Of a stretch of DNA of 46,588 nucleotides, positions 17,022 through 26,273 are shown one piece after another. The stretch spans positions 1 through 46,588 of the forward strand of contig JANQFH010000005.1 in the NCBI GenBank assembly GCA_028277945.1, read 5' to 3'. Position 1 is the first letter of the stretch; the number at the start of each line of letters is the position of its first letter. A program made the position numbers and the translations under genes. The notes under the pieces are model-generated. The model was not told the DNA's origin. It saw only the letters and a program-made list of their open reading frames with translations, and made no database searches. The stretch is from Oligoflexia bacterium (lineage in GTDB: Bacteria > Bdellovibrionota_G > JANQFH01).

Positions 17022-18413
17022 TCAAAAGCTTGAAAACGAGATCGCTCCTAACAGAGTCTTAATGTCATCATCACGAAATGCAATACCCAAGCCAATAAAT
17101 GGGTCAGTATCGCCATCGTTGGTCAAAATGTCATCGACCCCTGCAGTAAACAGCAAGTGTTTCCACAGATTCAAGGTCGCATAGCCGCGTACGTGTGCCC
17201 TATTATCAAACCTGGAAAAATCAAAAGCCTCTACCGATAACTCGAGAATGTCATCAAACAGATGGTAATCAAAGCCAAAGCCACCCTCATTACGGATGAT
17301 GCCAAAACGGATGGTAGCGTCATAGAAACGCTTTGCCATCTCAAATGAAAACAGCACGTCGTCTTTGGTCTCAATAGTACGTGTGGACGATAATACCGTG
17401 CCGCTGGGATCGGTGACCACGGTTTCCGTCACCGTCTGCCCCTCTGCCACAGGCGCATCAACCAGTTCAAAACGAAAGTACTTGTCTGGCCGTGGCCGAA
17501 TCGTCAAGGCGACAAGGTTTTGAAAGTCCTCGGTCTCGAAAAGGTATTCACCCCGGTAACGTACGTCTGTCTTAATACGGCTGACTCCTTTGGTAAACTG
17601 TGAGATACCATCAAGAGCCTCGTCGATCTTCTTTGCCGTAGTATCGTCTTTAAGCAACTTGCCAACTGTACCCTCGCCGCGCTCGACACCGTCTGTAATA
17701 CGTTGCAAGGATGCCATGGTCTTCTCTAGATCTTCTACCGATTTCGACACCTTGCTGTGCGTATCCTCACCCACAATCTTCTTCACGGACTCCGTGATCT
17801 CTTCCATATTGGTTAATATTCGCTCCAGGTTGTCGGTATGGCCGGCGACAAACTCATTAAGGTTCTTACTCATCTGTGCCATGTTTTCGACAATGGCATC
17901 AAAATTGCCCTTGTCACTCTGCTTCTGCACGAACTCGTTGAGGGTGCCAGAGAGCTCACGTATGTTCTCAGCCGCCTGCTGCATGGTTTCCAAAAGCAGT
18001 CCCATCTCACCATCGCTGCCAGTCCCTAGGATGGTCTCACCCTCACTCAGGCGCCGTTTGCCAACGGTGCCGGGCTTGATCGCGACGAATTTGTCGCCAA
18101 GGATGCCGCGAGAGCGAATCAGCACCACCGCGTCTTCATAGATAGGCACCTCTGGATCCACTCTTAACATCAACCGCGCACGGCTTTTATCAAGATCAAT
18201 GGACTCCACATAGCCGACCTGAATGCCGGCTATCTCAATAGGGGTTTTGGGTATCAGCCCGGAAACCGAGTCAAAGTAAACCGTGTAGTTTACCCCTTTG
18301 GCACGTACAAACGGAGCATCGCTCACCTGTCGCGACATGTAGACAATAATCAAAAACGCTGCAATACCGAAGAGGCCGACGATAATCTCTGGTCGGCTGG
18401 CCTTACGATGCAT
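17022..18413 (-). CDS. mlaD: MlaD-type MCE protein with long C-terminal extension
   Basis: Periplasmic lipid-binding hexamer subunit of the Mla ABC transporter. The ATG at 18413 follows GAGAGGAATC and overlaps mlaF by 11 bases; it gives 463 aa starting MHRKASRPEIIVG. TM anchor at about 8-27; MCE domain at about 38-118 (YTVYFDSVSGLIPKTPIEIAG then GILGDKFVAI); helical, coiled-coil-like stretch at about 145-270; beta-rich C-terminal half (FRFELVD, SFEMAKRFYDATIRFGI, TAGVDDIL) of about 190 residues ending in Phe. E. coli MlaD is about 183 aa, so this is a long form. The extension could reach toward or insert into the outer membrane. Confidence 0.88.
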   Translation of the reverse strand: MHRKASRPEIIVGLFGIAAFLIIVYMSRQVSDAPFVRAKGVNYTVYFDSVSGLIPKTPIEIAGIQVGYVESIDLDKSRARLMLRVDPEVPIYEDAVVLIRSRGILGDKFVAIKPGTVGKRRLSEGETILGTGSDGEMGLLLETMQQAAENIRELSGTLNEFVQKQSDKGNFDAIVENMAQMSKNLNEFVAGHTDNLERILTNMEEITESVKKIVGEDTHSKVSKSVEDLEKTMASLQRITDGVERGEGTVGKLLKDDTTAKKIDEALDGISQFTKGVSRIKTDVRYRGEYLFETEDFQNLVALTIRPRPDKYFRFELVDAPVAEGQTVTETVVTDPSGTVLSSTRTIETKDDVLFSFEMAKRFYDATIRFGIIRNEGGFGFDYHLFDDILELSVEAFDFSRFDNRAHVRGYATLNLWKHLLFTAGVDDILTNDGDTDPFIGLGIAFRDDDIKTLLGAISFSSF

Positions 18414-19167
18414 GATTCCTCTCTGATTCTCCAAGCGGTCCCTGGGCCTCGCCTTTGAGAAACTGCAGCACTGCGGGCTCGTTTGAGTTAAAAAAACTGT
18501 CCACGTCGCCAGCTTCGACAATCTCACCGGCATGCAGCATCACAACCTGATCGGCAACCTGTCGGGTTGAAGTCATGTCGTGGCTAATTACAAGCGCTGT
18601 CATCTGCAAGCGTCTTTGCGTATCAATGATAAGTTGGTTGATCTGCGCACTGGTAATGGGATCAAGGCCGGTCGTCGGCTCGTCGTAGAGCATGATCTCT
18701 GGCTCCAAAACCAGGGCGCGTGCAAGCCCAACCCTTTTCTTCATACCGCCACTCAGCTCTGCCGGCCATTTGCTCTCTACGTTATAGAGATCAACCAATG
18801 CCAGTGTGCGCGCCACCCTTGCGGCAATCTCCTCTTCATCGAGAGCTGTATGCTCTACAAGAGGAAAGCTAACATTATCAAACACATCCATAGAGTCAAA
18901 GAGTGCCGCATCCTGAAAAAGCATGCCGCACCGGCGACGTACGCGGTTGAGCTCATTCGCAGACATTCGCGTGATCAGTTTGTCATCCACGTAGATCTCG
19001 CCGCTATCGGGTTTAAGCAGACCAATAATGTGTTTGAGCAATACACTCTTACCCTGGCCACTGCGTCCTACGATTACGGTAATCTTACCTTTGGGAACCT
19101 CGAGATTGATACCCTTCAGAACCTGCAACTGACCAAAACTCTTGTAAAGATTTTCAATGCGAATCAT
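18403..19167 (-). CDS. mlaF: Mla-type ABC transporter ATP-binding protein
   Basis: Cytoplasmic ATPase powering retrograde or anterograde phospholipid traffic with MlaE and MlaD. 254 aa. Walker A GRSGQGKSVLLKH near 34-46, Q-loop FQDAALFDSM, signature LSGGMKKRVGLARAL, Walker B IMLYDEPTTGLDP, switch His in VISHDM. The sequence follows MlaF closely in the signature region. The order mlaE-mlaF-mlaD is the usual one; mlaE is 13 bases upstream and mlaD overlaps by 11 bases. No mlaB or mlaC follows. Confidence 0.95.
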   Translation of the reverse strand: MIRIENLYKSFGQLQVLKGINLEVPKGKITVIVGRSGQGKSVLLKHIIGLLKPDSGEIYVDDKLITRMSANELNRVRRRCGMLFQDAALFDSMDVFDNVSFPLVEHTALDEEEIAARVARTLALVDLYNVESKWPAELSGGMKKRVGLARALVLEPEIMLYDEPTTGLDPITSAQINQLIIDTQRRLQMTALVISHDMTSTRQVADQVVMLHAGEIVEAGDVDSFFNSNEPAVLQFLKGEAQGPLGESERNHAS

Positions 19168-19180
19168 GCGCTTGAACCCC

Positions 19181-19996
19181 TCAGAACAACAACGCCGTCA
19201 AAAAGTAGTCACCGACAAGAATTGCCACAGAGGCAATGACTACGGCACTTGTCGTGGCAATGCCCACACCTTTGGCACCACCAGTGGCATGCAGTCCTTT
19301 GTAACATCCGACCACGGCCAGTACAAAACCAAAGCAGATCGCCTTTGAAAAACCCTGAACAAGATCTTCGATATCAACGTACCAACGGATATTGTAGAGA
19401 AAAATTCCCTCATCAATTCGTAGTAGCATCACACCGACAACATAGGTGCCGAGAGCCCCAACAAAGTTAAAAATTGCCGCTAACAACGGTAACATCAGTA
19501 CTGTAGCAAAGACCCTTGGTGCCACAAGGTAGTTCACCGGATGCACTGCCATGGCTTCAAGGGCATCCACCTGCTGCGTCACACGCATGGTCCCCAACTC
19601 GGCCGCCATGGCAGAACCAGCACGCGCTGTCACCATCAGTGCGGTGAGTACAGGTGCGAGCTCGCGTGCCAGAGAGAGGCCAGCCACGGCACCGGTCAAC
19701 GATTCGGCGTTAAACAGCCGAAAGGCGCGGCCGCTCTGTAGGGCAAAGACCATGCCGGTAAAAATGCCGGTTAAAACGACTATAAATAGAGACTGCACGC
19801 CGATGAGACGCATCTGCAAAAAGATCTGCGCAAATCGATAGGGTGGTCGCAAGCCGTAATAGAAAACCTGACCCGCCAACAGCAGCATGCTCCCCACCTC
19901 TCTGACACAGACGTTGATGCCGACGATCAGTCGATTTAACAACTCTTGGTAACGAGCGCCGAGCGTACGCACACCCGTTCCATCGGCTTGGGTCAT
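19181..19996 (-). CDS. mlaE: Mla-type ABC transporter permease
   Basis: Inner-membrane permease subunit of the phospholipid transporter, 271 aa. MlaE family landmarks: LTGIFTGMVFALQSG, LARELAPVLTALMVTARAGSAMAAELGTM, EALEAM-like VDALEAMAVHPV, and a late helix VGCYKGLHATGGAKGVG. About five or six hydrophobic segments. It overlaps the end of alr by four bases (ATGA) and is followed by mlaF after 13 bases. Linking cell-wall precursor supply (alr) with outer-membrane lipid homeostasis in one operon is an inference from spacing. Confidence 0.95.
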   Translation of the reverse strand: MTQADGTGVRTLGARYQELLNRLIVGINVCVREVGSMLLLAGQVFYYGLRPPYRFAQIFLQMRLIGVQSLFIVVLTGIFTGMVFALQSGRAFRLFNAESLTGAVAGLSLARELAPVLTALMVTARAGSAMAAELGTMRVTQQVDALEAMAVHPVNYLVAPRVFATVLMLPLLAAIFNFVGALGTYVVGVMLLRIDEGIFLYNIRWYVDIEDLVQGFSKAICFGFVLAVVGCYKGLHATGGAKGVGIATTSAVVIASVAILVGDYFLTALLF

Positions 19997-21138
19997 TGCT
20001 TCTCCGCTGGTTGGTGGTAGAGTCTTGGCAGTCGCGGCGAAATCGACGTCAACACCTCATAGTGGGTTGTACCGGCAGCCCGCGCTAGATCGAAGACAGA
20101 GACCGTCTGCTTTCCAGATCGGCCTAGTAGAACCACCTCATCACCCACAGCCGCTTCAGAGACATCGGTGATATCAAGCGTCAGCAAATCCATACAGACA
20201 CGTCCAATAACCGGCACCTTGTTTCCTCGGACAATCACGCACTGACCCGCGTAGGCTCGGCTAAAACCATCGGCATAGCCAATGGGAACAATCGCTAGGG
20301 TGGTGGGTCGCTCAGCAATAAAGTGGCGGTCATAACCAACACTCTCCCCCTTTGCCACTCTTTTGATCTGGACGATATTACTCTTGAGCTGCATGATCGG
20401 ATGAAGTTGATCGCCAGCTCGCTTGGCGTATCCGTAGAGAGCGATGCCTGGTCGCACCATGTCCATATGCAGCTGGGGTGAGCGAAACAGGCCGTCGCTG
20501 TTGGCTAAGTGTTTGATCAACCGCTTGTTGAGATGGCTCTCCACTGCCTGACAGACTTCGGTAAAATGTTGCTGTTGGGTCATGGCAAAAGGATCGCGCA
20601 GGTTGTCAGCATTGGCAAGCTGACTAAAGAGACCTTGAATGTCGACATGCTTTAGCCGCTCGATACGATGTAGCTGTTTGAAAAGCTCCAGTGCTGGCAC
20701 GCCGAGTCTATGCATACCGGTGTCGACTTTAAGGTGCACACCAACCCGACGCGACCTTGCTGCGGCCACTCTTTCAAGAACGGCAAGCTCACCCAGGTCA
20801 ATCACACCGACCAAGAGATCGTGGACAACTGCCGCCTCATAGCCTTGATCGGCGACCCCACGCATAAGCAGAATCGGCTTGGTAATACCGCTCTGCCGTA
20901 GTGCTAGCGCCGCTTCAAGACGTATGACGCCGAAACCATCAACGCCCTCTTGTACCAGCGCCTCGGCGACCGGAACCAGCCCGTGCCCATAAGCATCCGC
21001 TTTAACGACGGCAAGCAGTTTGGTTGATGAGCTGATCTGCGCCTTCAGTACGGCAAGGTTTTGACGCAAAGCCGCCAACGACACCGCCACTGAACTCGGA
21101 TGACCAAACTGTCGTGTATAGCCCTCTGTCACCGCCAT
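19993..21138 (-). CDS. alr: Alanine racemase
   Basis: PLP enzyme making D-alanine for peptidoglycan; cytoplasmic. The PLP lysine is in AVVKADAYGHG near the N-terminus; also VDTGMHRLG, LANSDGLF, MVRPGIALYGY and RVCMDLLTLDIT. The start is uncertain. ATG 21138 gives 381 aa and a family-like N-terminus; an in-frame ATG at 21198 or a TTG at 21213 would tie translation to the kinase stop at 21217 but adds a 20- to 25-residue tail not usual in Alr. The gene overlaps mlaE by four bases and follows the TPR-kinase closely. Confidence 0.95.
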   Translation of the reverse strand: MAVTEGYTRQFGHPSSVAVSLAALRQNLAVLKAQISSSTKLLAVVKADAYGHGLVPVAEALVQEGVDGFGVIRLEAALALRQSGITKPILLMRGVADQGYEAAVVHDLLVGVIDLGELAVLERVAAARSRRVGVHLKVDTGMHRLGVPALELFKQLHRIERLKHVDIQGLFSQLANADNLRDPFAMTQQQHFTEVCQAVESHLNKRLIKHLANSDGLFRSPQLHMDMVRPGIALYGYAKRAGDQLHPIMQLKSNIVQIKRVAKGESVGYDRHFIAERPTTLAIVPIGYADGFSRAYAGQCVIVRGNKVPVIGRVCMDLLTLDITDVSEAAVGDEVVLLGRSGKQTVSVFDLARAAGTTHYEVLTSISPRLPRLYHQPAEKQ

Positions 21139-21216
21139 GACCGCCCCATACCAACCATATCTTACTGAAAAAAGCCACCTTGCTGGCCTAGTATTCATGA
21201 CGGCAAAGAGCAAATC

Positions 21217-23652
21217 TTAAGCGGCTTCAAACTCTGGATCTTTGGCAAGCCACTGCCGTACCTCTTCAACCGATTGCGGCCTCTGCGCTGGATCCTTCTT
21301 CAGGCACTTGAGAATGAGCTGACAGAGACTGTCTGGCAGAGCTGGATTTCTGCTCTTGGGATCGGGAGGCTCGGTGTGCACGTGATGGTAGCCAAGATTT
21401 CCCTTACGAAAAGGCAGCACCCCCGTACACATCTCAAAGAGACAGATACCAAGAGAGTAAATGTCGGTACGGTGATCAATGGGGTTGCCGAGGGTCTGCT
21501 CCGGAGACATATAGGAAGGCGTACCGCCAATGATACTCTGTTCACTCTGCAGCTCGCGGACAACTTTGGCTAAGCCAAAGTCCATAATTTTGAGCTGTTT
21601 ATTACGGTTCCACATGAGGTTGTTGGTGGTCAAATCCCGATGCACAACCTTACGTTCGTGAGCGTATTCAAGTCCGGCCAAGAGCTGTTTGGTGACGGCA
21701 TAGACGCTGCGTAGGGAGAGGCGCTTATTCTTCTTAATGATGTCTTTAATGGTCATGCCGTCTATCAACTCCATGGCAATGTAGTAGTCGCCATCCTGAA
21801 TGCCTGCATCATGAACAATCACAATGTTGGCGTGGTTGAGCGAGGCGGCACTCTTGCCCTCACGGGTAAAGGTGGCAACGGCCTGTTTGCTCTGCTTAAG
21901 ATTTGCCGGCAGGACTTTCAGCGCAATCACGCGATCCAAAACAGAATCGCGCGCCTTGTAGACAATGCCCATACCACCCTTACCAATCTCCTTAATCGGC
22001 AGATAGCGCTGTTCACCCTTGGCTGTCTCTGCGGAGGTACTCTCCTTAGTCACTTTAAGCTCGCCTGACTCGGCAAACTCAGGATACTGCATTACCGATG
22101 AGGACCTGCCTACTTTAGTCAGCATCGTCCCTATCTTTTTTTTCATATCCTCAAGCGGATCCTCGCTACCTTGCAACAGGTCTTCGGCCAACATCTTTTC
22201 AATCGTGTAGAGCGCCCTACTATCTTCACCGAGTTTTTCACTGACCCTGGCAAGATCGTAGATGGCACCAATGTTATCGCTGCTAATCTCTTTAACCGAA
22301 CTAACGGCCTCCTCGAGCTTTTGCTTGGCCGCAGAGAGATTGCCTTCTTCCAGCAACATCTTACCAGCAAGTGCGGTGGCCTTTTTGAAGTCTTCATGAT
22401 CTGCCGGCACCTTCTCTATCATCGATCTCGCCTCATCAAAGAGACCACGCTGGTAGTAATTGTGCGCTGCCAGATAGAACTTCTCTTGTTTTTCCATTAA
22501 AGCAACTTGTCGGGCGTAGTTCTCTGCCCGGCCATAGTAATCAATGGCTTCGTCATACTTCTTGGCTTTTTCAAAACAGAGTCCAGCGCGTTCATATTCA
22601 TCCACCTTGCTAAACATGTTGCCTGCTAACGCATACTCTTTGGCCTTTTCATACATCTCACCGGCCTTTTGATGTTCTACCATGTTACGATAGACATCTC
22701 CGGCAGCTGCGTAGTCACCCGCCTTGATGTAGCACTGGGCCGCCTGGGCCTCGTTACCCTCACGAATAAACCCCTCTGCCTCTACAGATGCGGCTTGTTG
22801 GTGCTGACCAAGTTGATAGTAGATCTCTGCAGCAGCAAAAAAGTGGTCGCCTTTGTTGAAGTACTCAATCGCTTTCTCAAACTGCTTGGCTTTGGCATAC
22901 GCCTCTCCTGCCTCCTTAAACAACTCCTCGGCAATGAAGAGAGCGGCAGCTTCATCGTAGAGCTCCGCTTCAATGTAGAGTTCGCCACAACGCTTGACTA
23001 ACTCTTGGCGGCTCTTGAAACCAGTAGCCTCATCAAAGGAGGTGTTCGCATCGTTGTACAGCTTACGAAGAATGTCGGCTGCTGTTTTAAAGTCTTTTAG
23101 CTCGACGTAGATGCGCAGTGCATCTTGAATGCGACCTAGCTTAAGGTAGGAACCAGCAGCAAGGCTCTTAGAACCCTGTTGCTCATAGAGTGCAGCGAGC
23201 TGTTCCTCTTTACCAATTTTGCTCAGATTTTCTTCAGCCTTTTCAAAATCTCTCTTCTCCAGATAGAGCGACGCGGCCTTTTCAAACTGACCGGCCTTTT
23301 CATAGAGGGCAGCGGCACGCTGTTTCTGGTTCTTCGCCAAATAGACATCAGCAGCGCGACCGTAGAGCTGCCCATCAGTAAAGGTCTGCACTGCCTCTTT
23401 AAACATCCCAGCTGTAAGGTAGAGCTCACCTGCCTGAGCATACTCCCCTTTACTGATGAGCCGTTTTGCTTGGCGATGCATGCCGAGATTCCGCAAAAAG
23501 GGTAGCTTTTCGCGCAGGCCGCCGCCATGTCGGCTGAAGATAAACAGGTAGAGCGCCGCCACAACGATGCCAAATAGCACTAGGTTGCGTAGGCTGAGCA
23601 AGATTGGATGGAGCTCAATGAACTCCGTTATAGACTGGTAGAGCGCTTGCAA
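21217..23652 (-). CDS. TPR-rich membrane Ser/Thr protein kinase
   Basis: 811 aa. TM segment at about 21-40; a tandem array of TPR-like repeats at about 55-500 (recurring EKAxxxY and AGDYAAAGDVY patterns); Hanks-type kinase domain at about 549-805. Kinase landmarks: EIGKGGMGIVY glycine loop, Lys579 in IALKVL, Glu598 region (TFTREGK), HRDLTTNN at 671-678, DFG at 691-693, GGTPSYMSPEQ activation/APE segment. The catalytic loop lacks the usual Lys two residues after the HRD Asp (HRDLKPEN), having Thr instead; the catalytic Asp and Asn are kept. Here the TPRs and kinase lie on the same side of the TM, probably in the cytoplasm. First gene of a closely spaced array with alr, mlaEFD and purH. Confidence 0.9.
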   Translation of the reverse strand: MQALYQSITEFIELHPILLSLRNLVLFGIVVAALYLFIFSRHGGGLREKLPFLRNLGMHRQAKRLISKGEYAQAGELYLTAGMFKEAVQTFTDGQLYGRAADVYLAKNQKQRAAALYEKAGQFEKAASLYLEKRDFEKAEENLSKIGKEEQLAALYEQQGSKSLAAGSYLKLGRIQDALRIYVELKDFKTAADILRKLYNDANTSFDEATGFKSRQELVKRCGELYIEAELYDEAAALFIAEELFKEAGEAYAKAKQFEKAIEYFNKGDHFFAAAEIYYQLGQHQQAASVEAEGFIREGNEAQAAQCYIKAGDYAAAGDVYRNMVEHQKAGEMYEKAKEYALAGNMFSKVDEYERAGLCFEKAKKYDEAIDYYGRAENYARQVALMEKQEKFYLAAHNYYQRGLFDEARSMIEKVPADHEDFKKATALAGKMLLEEGNLSAAKQKLEEAVSSVKEISSDNIGAIYDLARVSEKLGEDSRALYTIEKMLAEDLLQGSEDPLEDMKKKIGTMLTKVGRSSSVMQYPEFAESGELKVTKESTSAETAKGEQRYLPIKEIGKGGMGIVYKARDSVLDRVIALKVLPANLKQSKQAVATFTREGKSAASLNHANIVIVHDAGIQDGDYYIAMELIDGMTIKDIIKKNKRLSLRSVYAVTKQLLAGLEYAHERKVVHRDLTTNNLMWNRNKQLKIMDFGLAKVVRELQSEQSIIGGTPSYMSPEQTLGNPIDHRTDIYSLGICLFEMCTGVLPFRKGNLGYHHVHTEPPDPKSRNPALPDSLCQLILKCLKKDPAQRPQSVEEVRQWLAKDPEFEAA

Positions 23653-23779
23653 ACCTCACCTTCTTTTAACTTATCGATAATACTAATGAATCATAAAGCA
23701 AAGGGTGATGCTAGACAAGCCCTTTGATGCTGCCAGCAGAGCTACACAACCAGCTGCCCTAGGGAAACGATCTCTCCCT

Positions 23780-25882
23780 TCAGGGAGATGCTTCTAATGC
23801 TTTCAACCTACGCCTTATTTCTGCAGCCTCTTGTGTATTGCCTGCCTTGTCTAAGCAGAGGACCAAACCCGAGAGCGCTTTTAAATGGCTCGGGTCTCTA
23901 TTTAAAGCGGCACGAAAGTTAAGCTCTGCCAACGTTGATTGGTCCTTTGTGAGAGCAATCCATCCCTCTAGCGCCAAAAATCCTGCTGGATCACCGTCGA
24001 CAAAGGACAAATGAAAGACCTCCTCCGCACGCATCACCTCATTCCTCTGCAAATAAACGTAAGCAAGTTCTATGGCTGCATCTGATGTGGAGTAACTATA
24101 GGGAAAGTCTCTAAGCAGATTTTGCAAAAGCGGCACGGCCTTTTTGTACTGTTTTTGACGTGCATAGATTCTGCCTTTTAGGGCTAAAAAGCGATCGTCT
24201 GTCGGGGTTATACGGGACGAGCCTCTAACAATTTCTAACGCCTTCGCATAGTTGTGTTGTTCTAAGTAAGCTTCGGCCAGAAGCACTTCTGGATCTTGAG
24301 ACGGATGGTCTAGTCTCCAGCTCTTTCTTAGCCTCACGGCAAGCCCGGCTTGGTGAATAAGCGCATCAAAACGTCGTAAGCAGTAAAGAATCTGACACTT
24401 AAGAAGATAGAAGCTGTAGTTCAATGGGTCCAGGCCGATGGCTTGATCGATGGACTTAAGCGCCTCTTCATATGCATGATGTTTGTGTTGCAGCAAAGCC
24501 AGCCTAACAAACGCCCGAGCCAGATGGTTAAAATGCTGCATAACATGTGATTTCCAAAACTCGATCTTGTCTTCTAGAGAATGTCTCTCATCCATTTGAT
24601 TTCTGTATTGCATATGAATGTCCACATAGTATCTCTCTTCACTATTTAGCCAATCGTTGAGCGCCAACTCGGATTGAATGCTCTTTCTGACCAAAGAGCC
24701 TGTGAAGTATGGAAAGACTGTAAACTGCGCTTGATTAACGTGATGAACATAGCTGGGACCCTTGCCAGTTGAGAGTACACCGATGACATTGCCGTTGTTG
24801 CCGACTATGGGTGAGCCGCTCAGACCAGTAAAGCTCGGCATCAAACTCTCGAAGAGGCTTACCTTGGAGTCATAAAAACGTCGAATGACTCTACCCTTGG
24901 TCATGCCAATGGGAATGAACTCTTCGACATGGAAGAGGTCGGGAAGCCACAGGTTATAGATGTCTTCTCCACGCTTTGGAGAGTGCAGGGCAAACCTAAA
25001 AGGAACAAAATTGTGACTGGCCTTTTCAACCTTTAATAAGATAAAATCCGCAGCTCGTGGTTCCCACAAGATGCCTAGAGTCTTAAGAGGTCGACCACCC
25101 TCGGGTATTGCGTATACATTATTGATCTTGTCATTTAATTTCGCTCCTGACACACAGTGTCTTGCGGTAACTACTTGGTCGCTTGCAATCAAAAAACCAT
25201 GGCAGTGAGCATAGTTGGTGTTTGCATAAAAACTGATTTTCACCAGTGCTTGTTTCATTCTTTTGTAGAGGGCCTTCTCTTGCCGTTTAAGGCTTTGTCG
25301 TGAAATTTTGTATAGCCCCAAATTGAGATCAAGCTCATCAAATGATTTGGTTTCATTTGAATCGATCAGCTCAGCTCGCCGTGCTTGTTCAAACGCCTCT
25401 CTAAACCGTCCCATGTGACGGAGTAGATAGGATTTATAAAAGTAAGACTTCCCATCGCCTGGCCTTGTCTCGATAGCCTTGTCTATAACAGCGAGTATTT
25501 CTCTGTAACGTCCGCTAAGCGCACCAATAGAAACATGGCGAAAGTCTAAGAGCCAATACTTGGATGCATCAAACAGTTGTCGCTCCATTAAAGCTTGCCA
25601 AGCATCCTCATATCTCTTTGCATCAACATAGGTAGCCAACAGCTGATCTTCAGCAGTTTGCCTGTCCCACCAGTCGTTACAGATCTTCTCCGCCTGAAGA
25701 AAGTCACTAAGCGCCTGGTCATATTCGGCAGCCAAGAGATGCGCATCGCCCTGAACCAGTAGATCTTTGCACGAGCTTGCTGGTTGTTTGTCTGTGGCCT
25801 GAACTCTGGAAGCCAGAGTCGTCATCATCAGACAACAGGCTAGAAAAAGTATTCTATAGTGGGAACAGTCGCAGCTAGACAT
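23780..25882 (-). CDS. TPR protein with embedded trypsin-like protease domain
   Basis: 700 aa, secreted. Signal peptide at about 9-29 (ILFLACCLMMTTLASRVQA). TPR-like helices at about 40-200. Chymotrypsin-fold protease at about 210-375, with His242 in VVTARHC, Asp279 in AADFILLKV and Ser357 in GLSGSPIVG; Cys227 and Cys243 may form the disulfide beside His. More TPR repeats at about 440-700. A protease set between two TPR blocks suggests that partner binding brings substrates to the active site. It has no PDZ or TM besides the signal. It is isolated: a gap of about 127 bases to the kinase downstream, and divergent from the MntA-HepT pair. Confidence 0.85.
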   Translation of the reverse strand: MSSCDCSHYRILFLACCLMMTTLASRVQATDKQPASSCKDLLVQGDAHLLAAEYDQALSDFLQAEKICNDWWDRQTAEDQLLATYVDAKRYEDAWQALMERQLFDASKYWLLDFRHVSIGALSGRYREILAVIDKAIETRPGDGKSYFYKSYLLRHMGRFREAFEQARRAELIDSNETKSFDELDLNLGLYKISRQSLKRQEKALYKRMKQALVKISFYANTNYAHCHGFLIASDQVVTARHCVSGAKLNDKINNVYAIPEGGRPLKTLGILWEPRAADFILLKVEKASHNFVPFRFALHSPKRGEDIYNLWLPDLFHVEEFIPIGMTKGRVIRRFYDSKVSLFESLMPSFTGLSGSPIVGNNGNVIGVLSTGKGPSYVHHVNQAQFTVFPYFTGSLVRKSIQSELALNDWLNSEERYYVDIHMQYRNQMDERHSLEDKIEFWKSHVMQHFNHLARAFVRLALLQHKHHAYEEALKSIDQAIGLDPLNYSFYLLKCQILYCLRRFDALIHQAGLAVRLRKSWRLDHPSQDPEVLLAEAYLEQHNYAKALEIVRGSSRITPTDDRFLALKGRIYARQKQYKKAVPLLQNLLRDFPYSYSTSDAAIELAYVYLQRNEVMRAEEVFHLSFVDGDPAGFLALEGWIALTKDQSTLAELNFRAALNRDPSHLKALSGLVLCLDKAGNTQEAAEIRRRLKALEASP

Positions 25883-25982
25883 TTTCTAAAAATAGTTCAA
25901 TAATATCAATATGTTGTTATAACCATGTGGTAGTTTCGGACTCTTGGTCATCTGTTATACTGCTAAACAAGGATTCTTCGCA

Positions 25983-26273
25983 ATGGATAGAAAGCAAGCG
26001 CTTGAGCTAATTTCAAAGCATTTTTCTGAGATTCAGAAGTTCAAGGTTAAATCGATCGGAATCTTTGGCTCTGTTGCCCGTAACGAGGCCACTGCGGATA
26101 GTGACGTTGATGTGCTCGTTGAATTTTCTGAACCTATTGGTCTGTTTGAATTTGCACGACTACAGCACTATCTCGAAAAACTGTTGGGTCGTAGAGTCGA
26201 TCTGGTTGCTAAGAATGCAATCAAATTGCAGCTTCGAGGCCGGATCCTAAAGGAGATGGTTCATGCCGCCTAA
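25983..26273 (+). CDS. mntA: MntA-type nucleotidyltransferase antitoxin
   Basis: Minimal nucleotidyltransferase, 96 aa. It has the GSX10DXD motif (Gly29-Ser30 and Asp41/Asp43 in DSDVDVLVEF), the signature of antitoxins that adenylylate HepT. The ATG at 25983 follows AAGGA at ten-base spacing; an upstream extension to 25944 has no RBS. It overlaps hepT by 11 bases, with order antitoxin then toxin as in characterised MntA-HepT loci. No mobile element is adjacent. Confidence 0.9.
   Translation: MDRKQALELISKHFSEIQKFKVKSIGIFGSVARNEATADSDVDVLVEFSEPIGLFEFARLQHYLEKLLGRRVDLVAKNAIKLQLRGRILKEMVHAA

Noticed and set aside
23700-23795. Short hairpins (AAGGG/CCCTT and TCTCCC/GGGAGA) near the TPR-protease stop
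   Set aside because: Arms of five or six bases and no U-run.
25916-25923. Palindrome GTTATAAC upstream of mntA as an operator
   Set aside because: Eight-base palindromes are expected over a hundred times in the window; no second site or protein of the right kind supports it.
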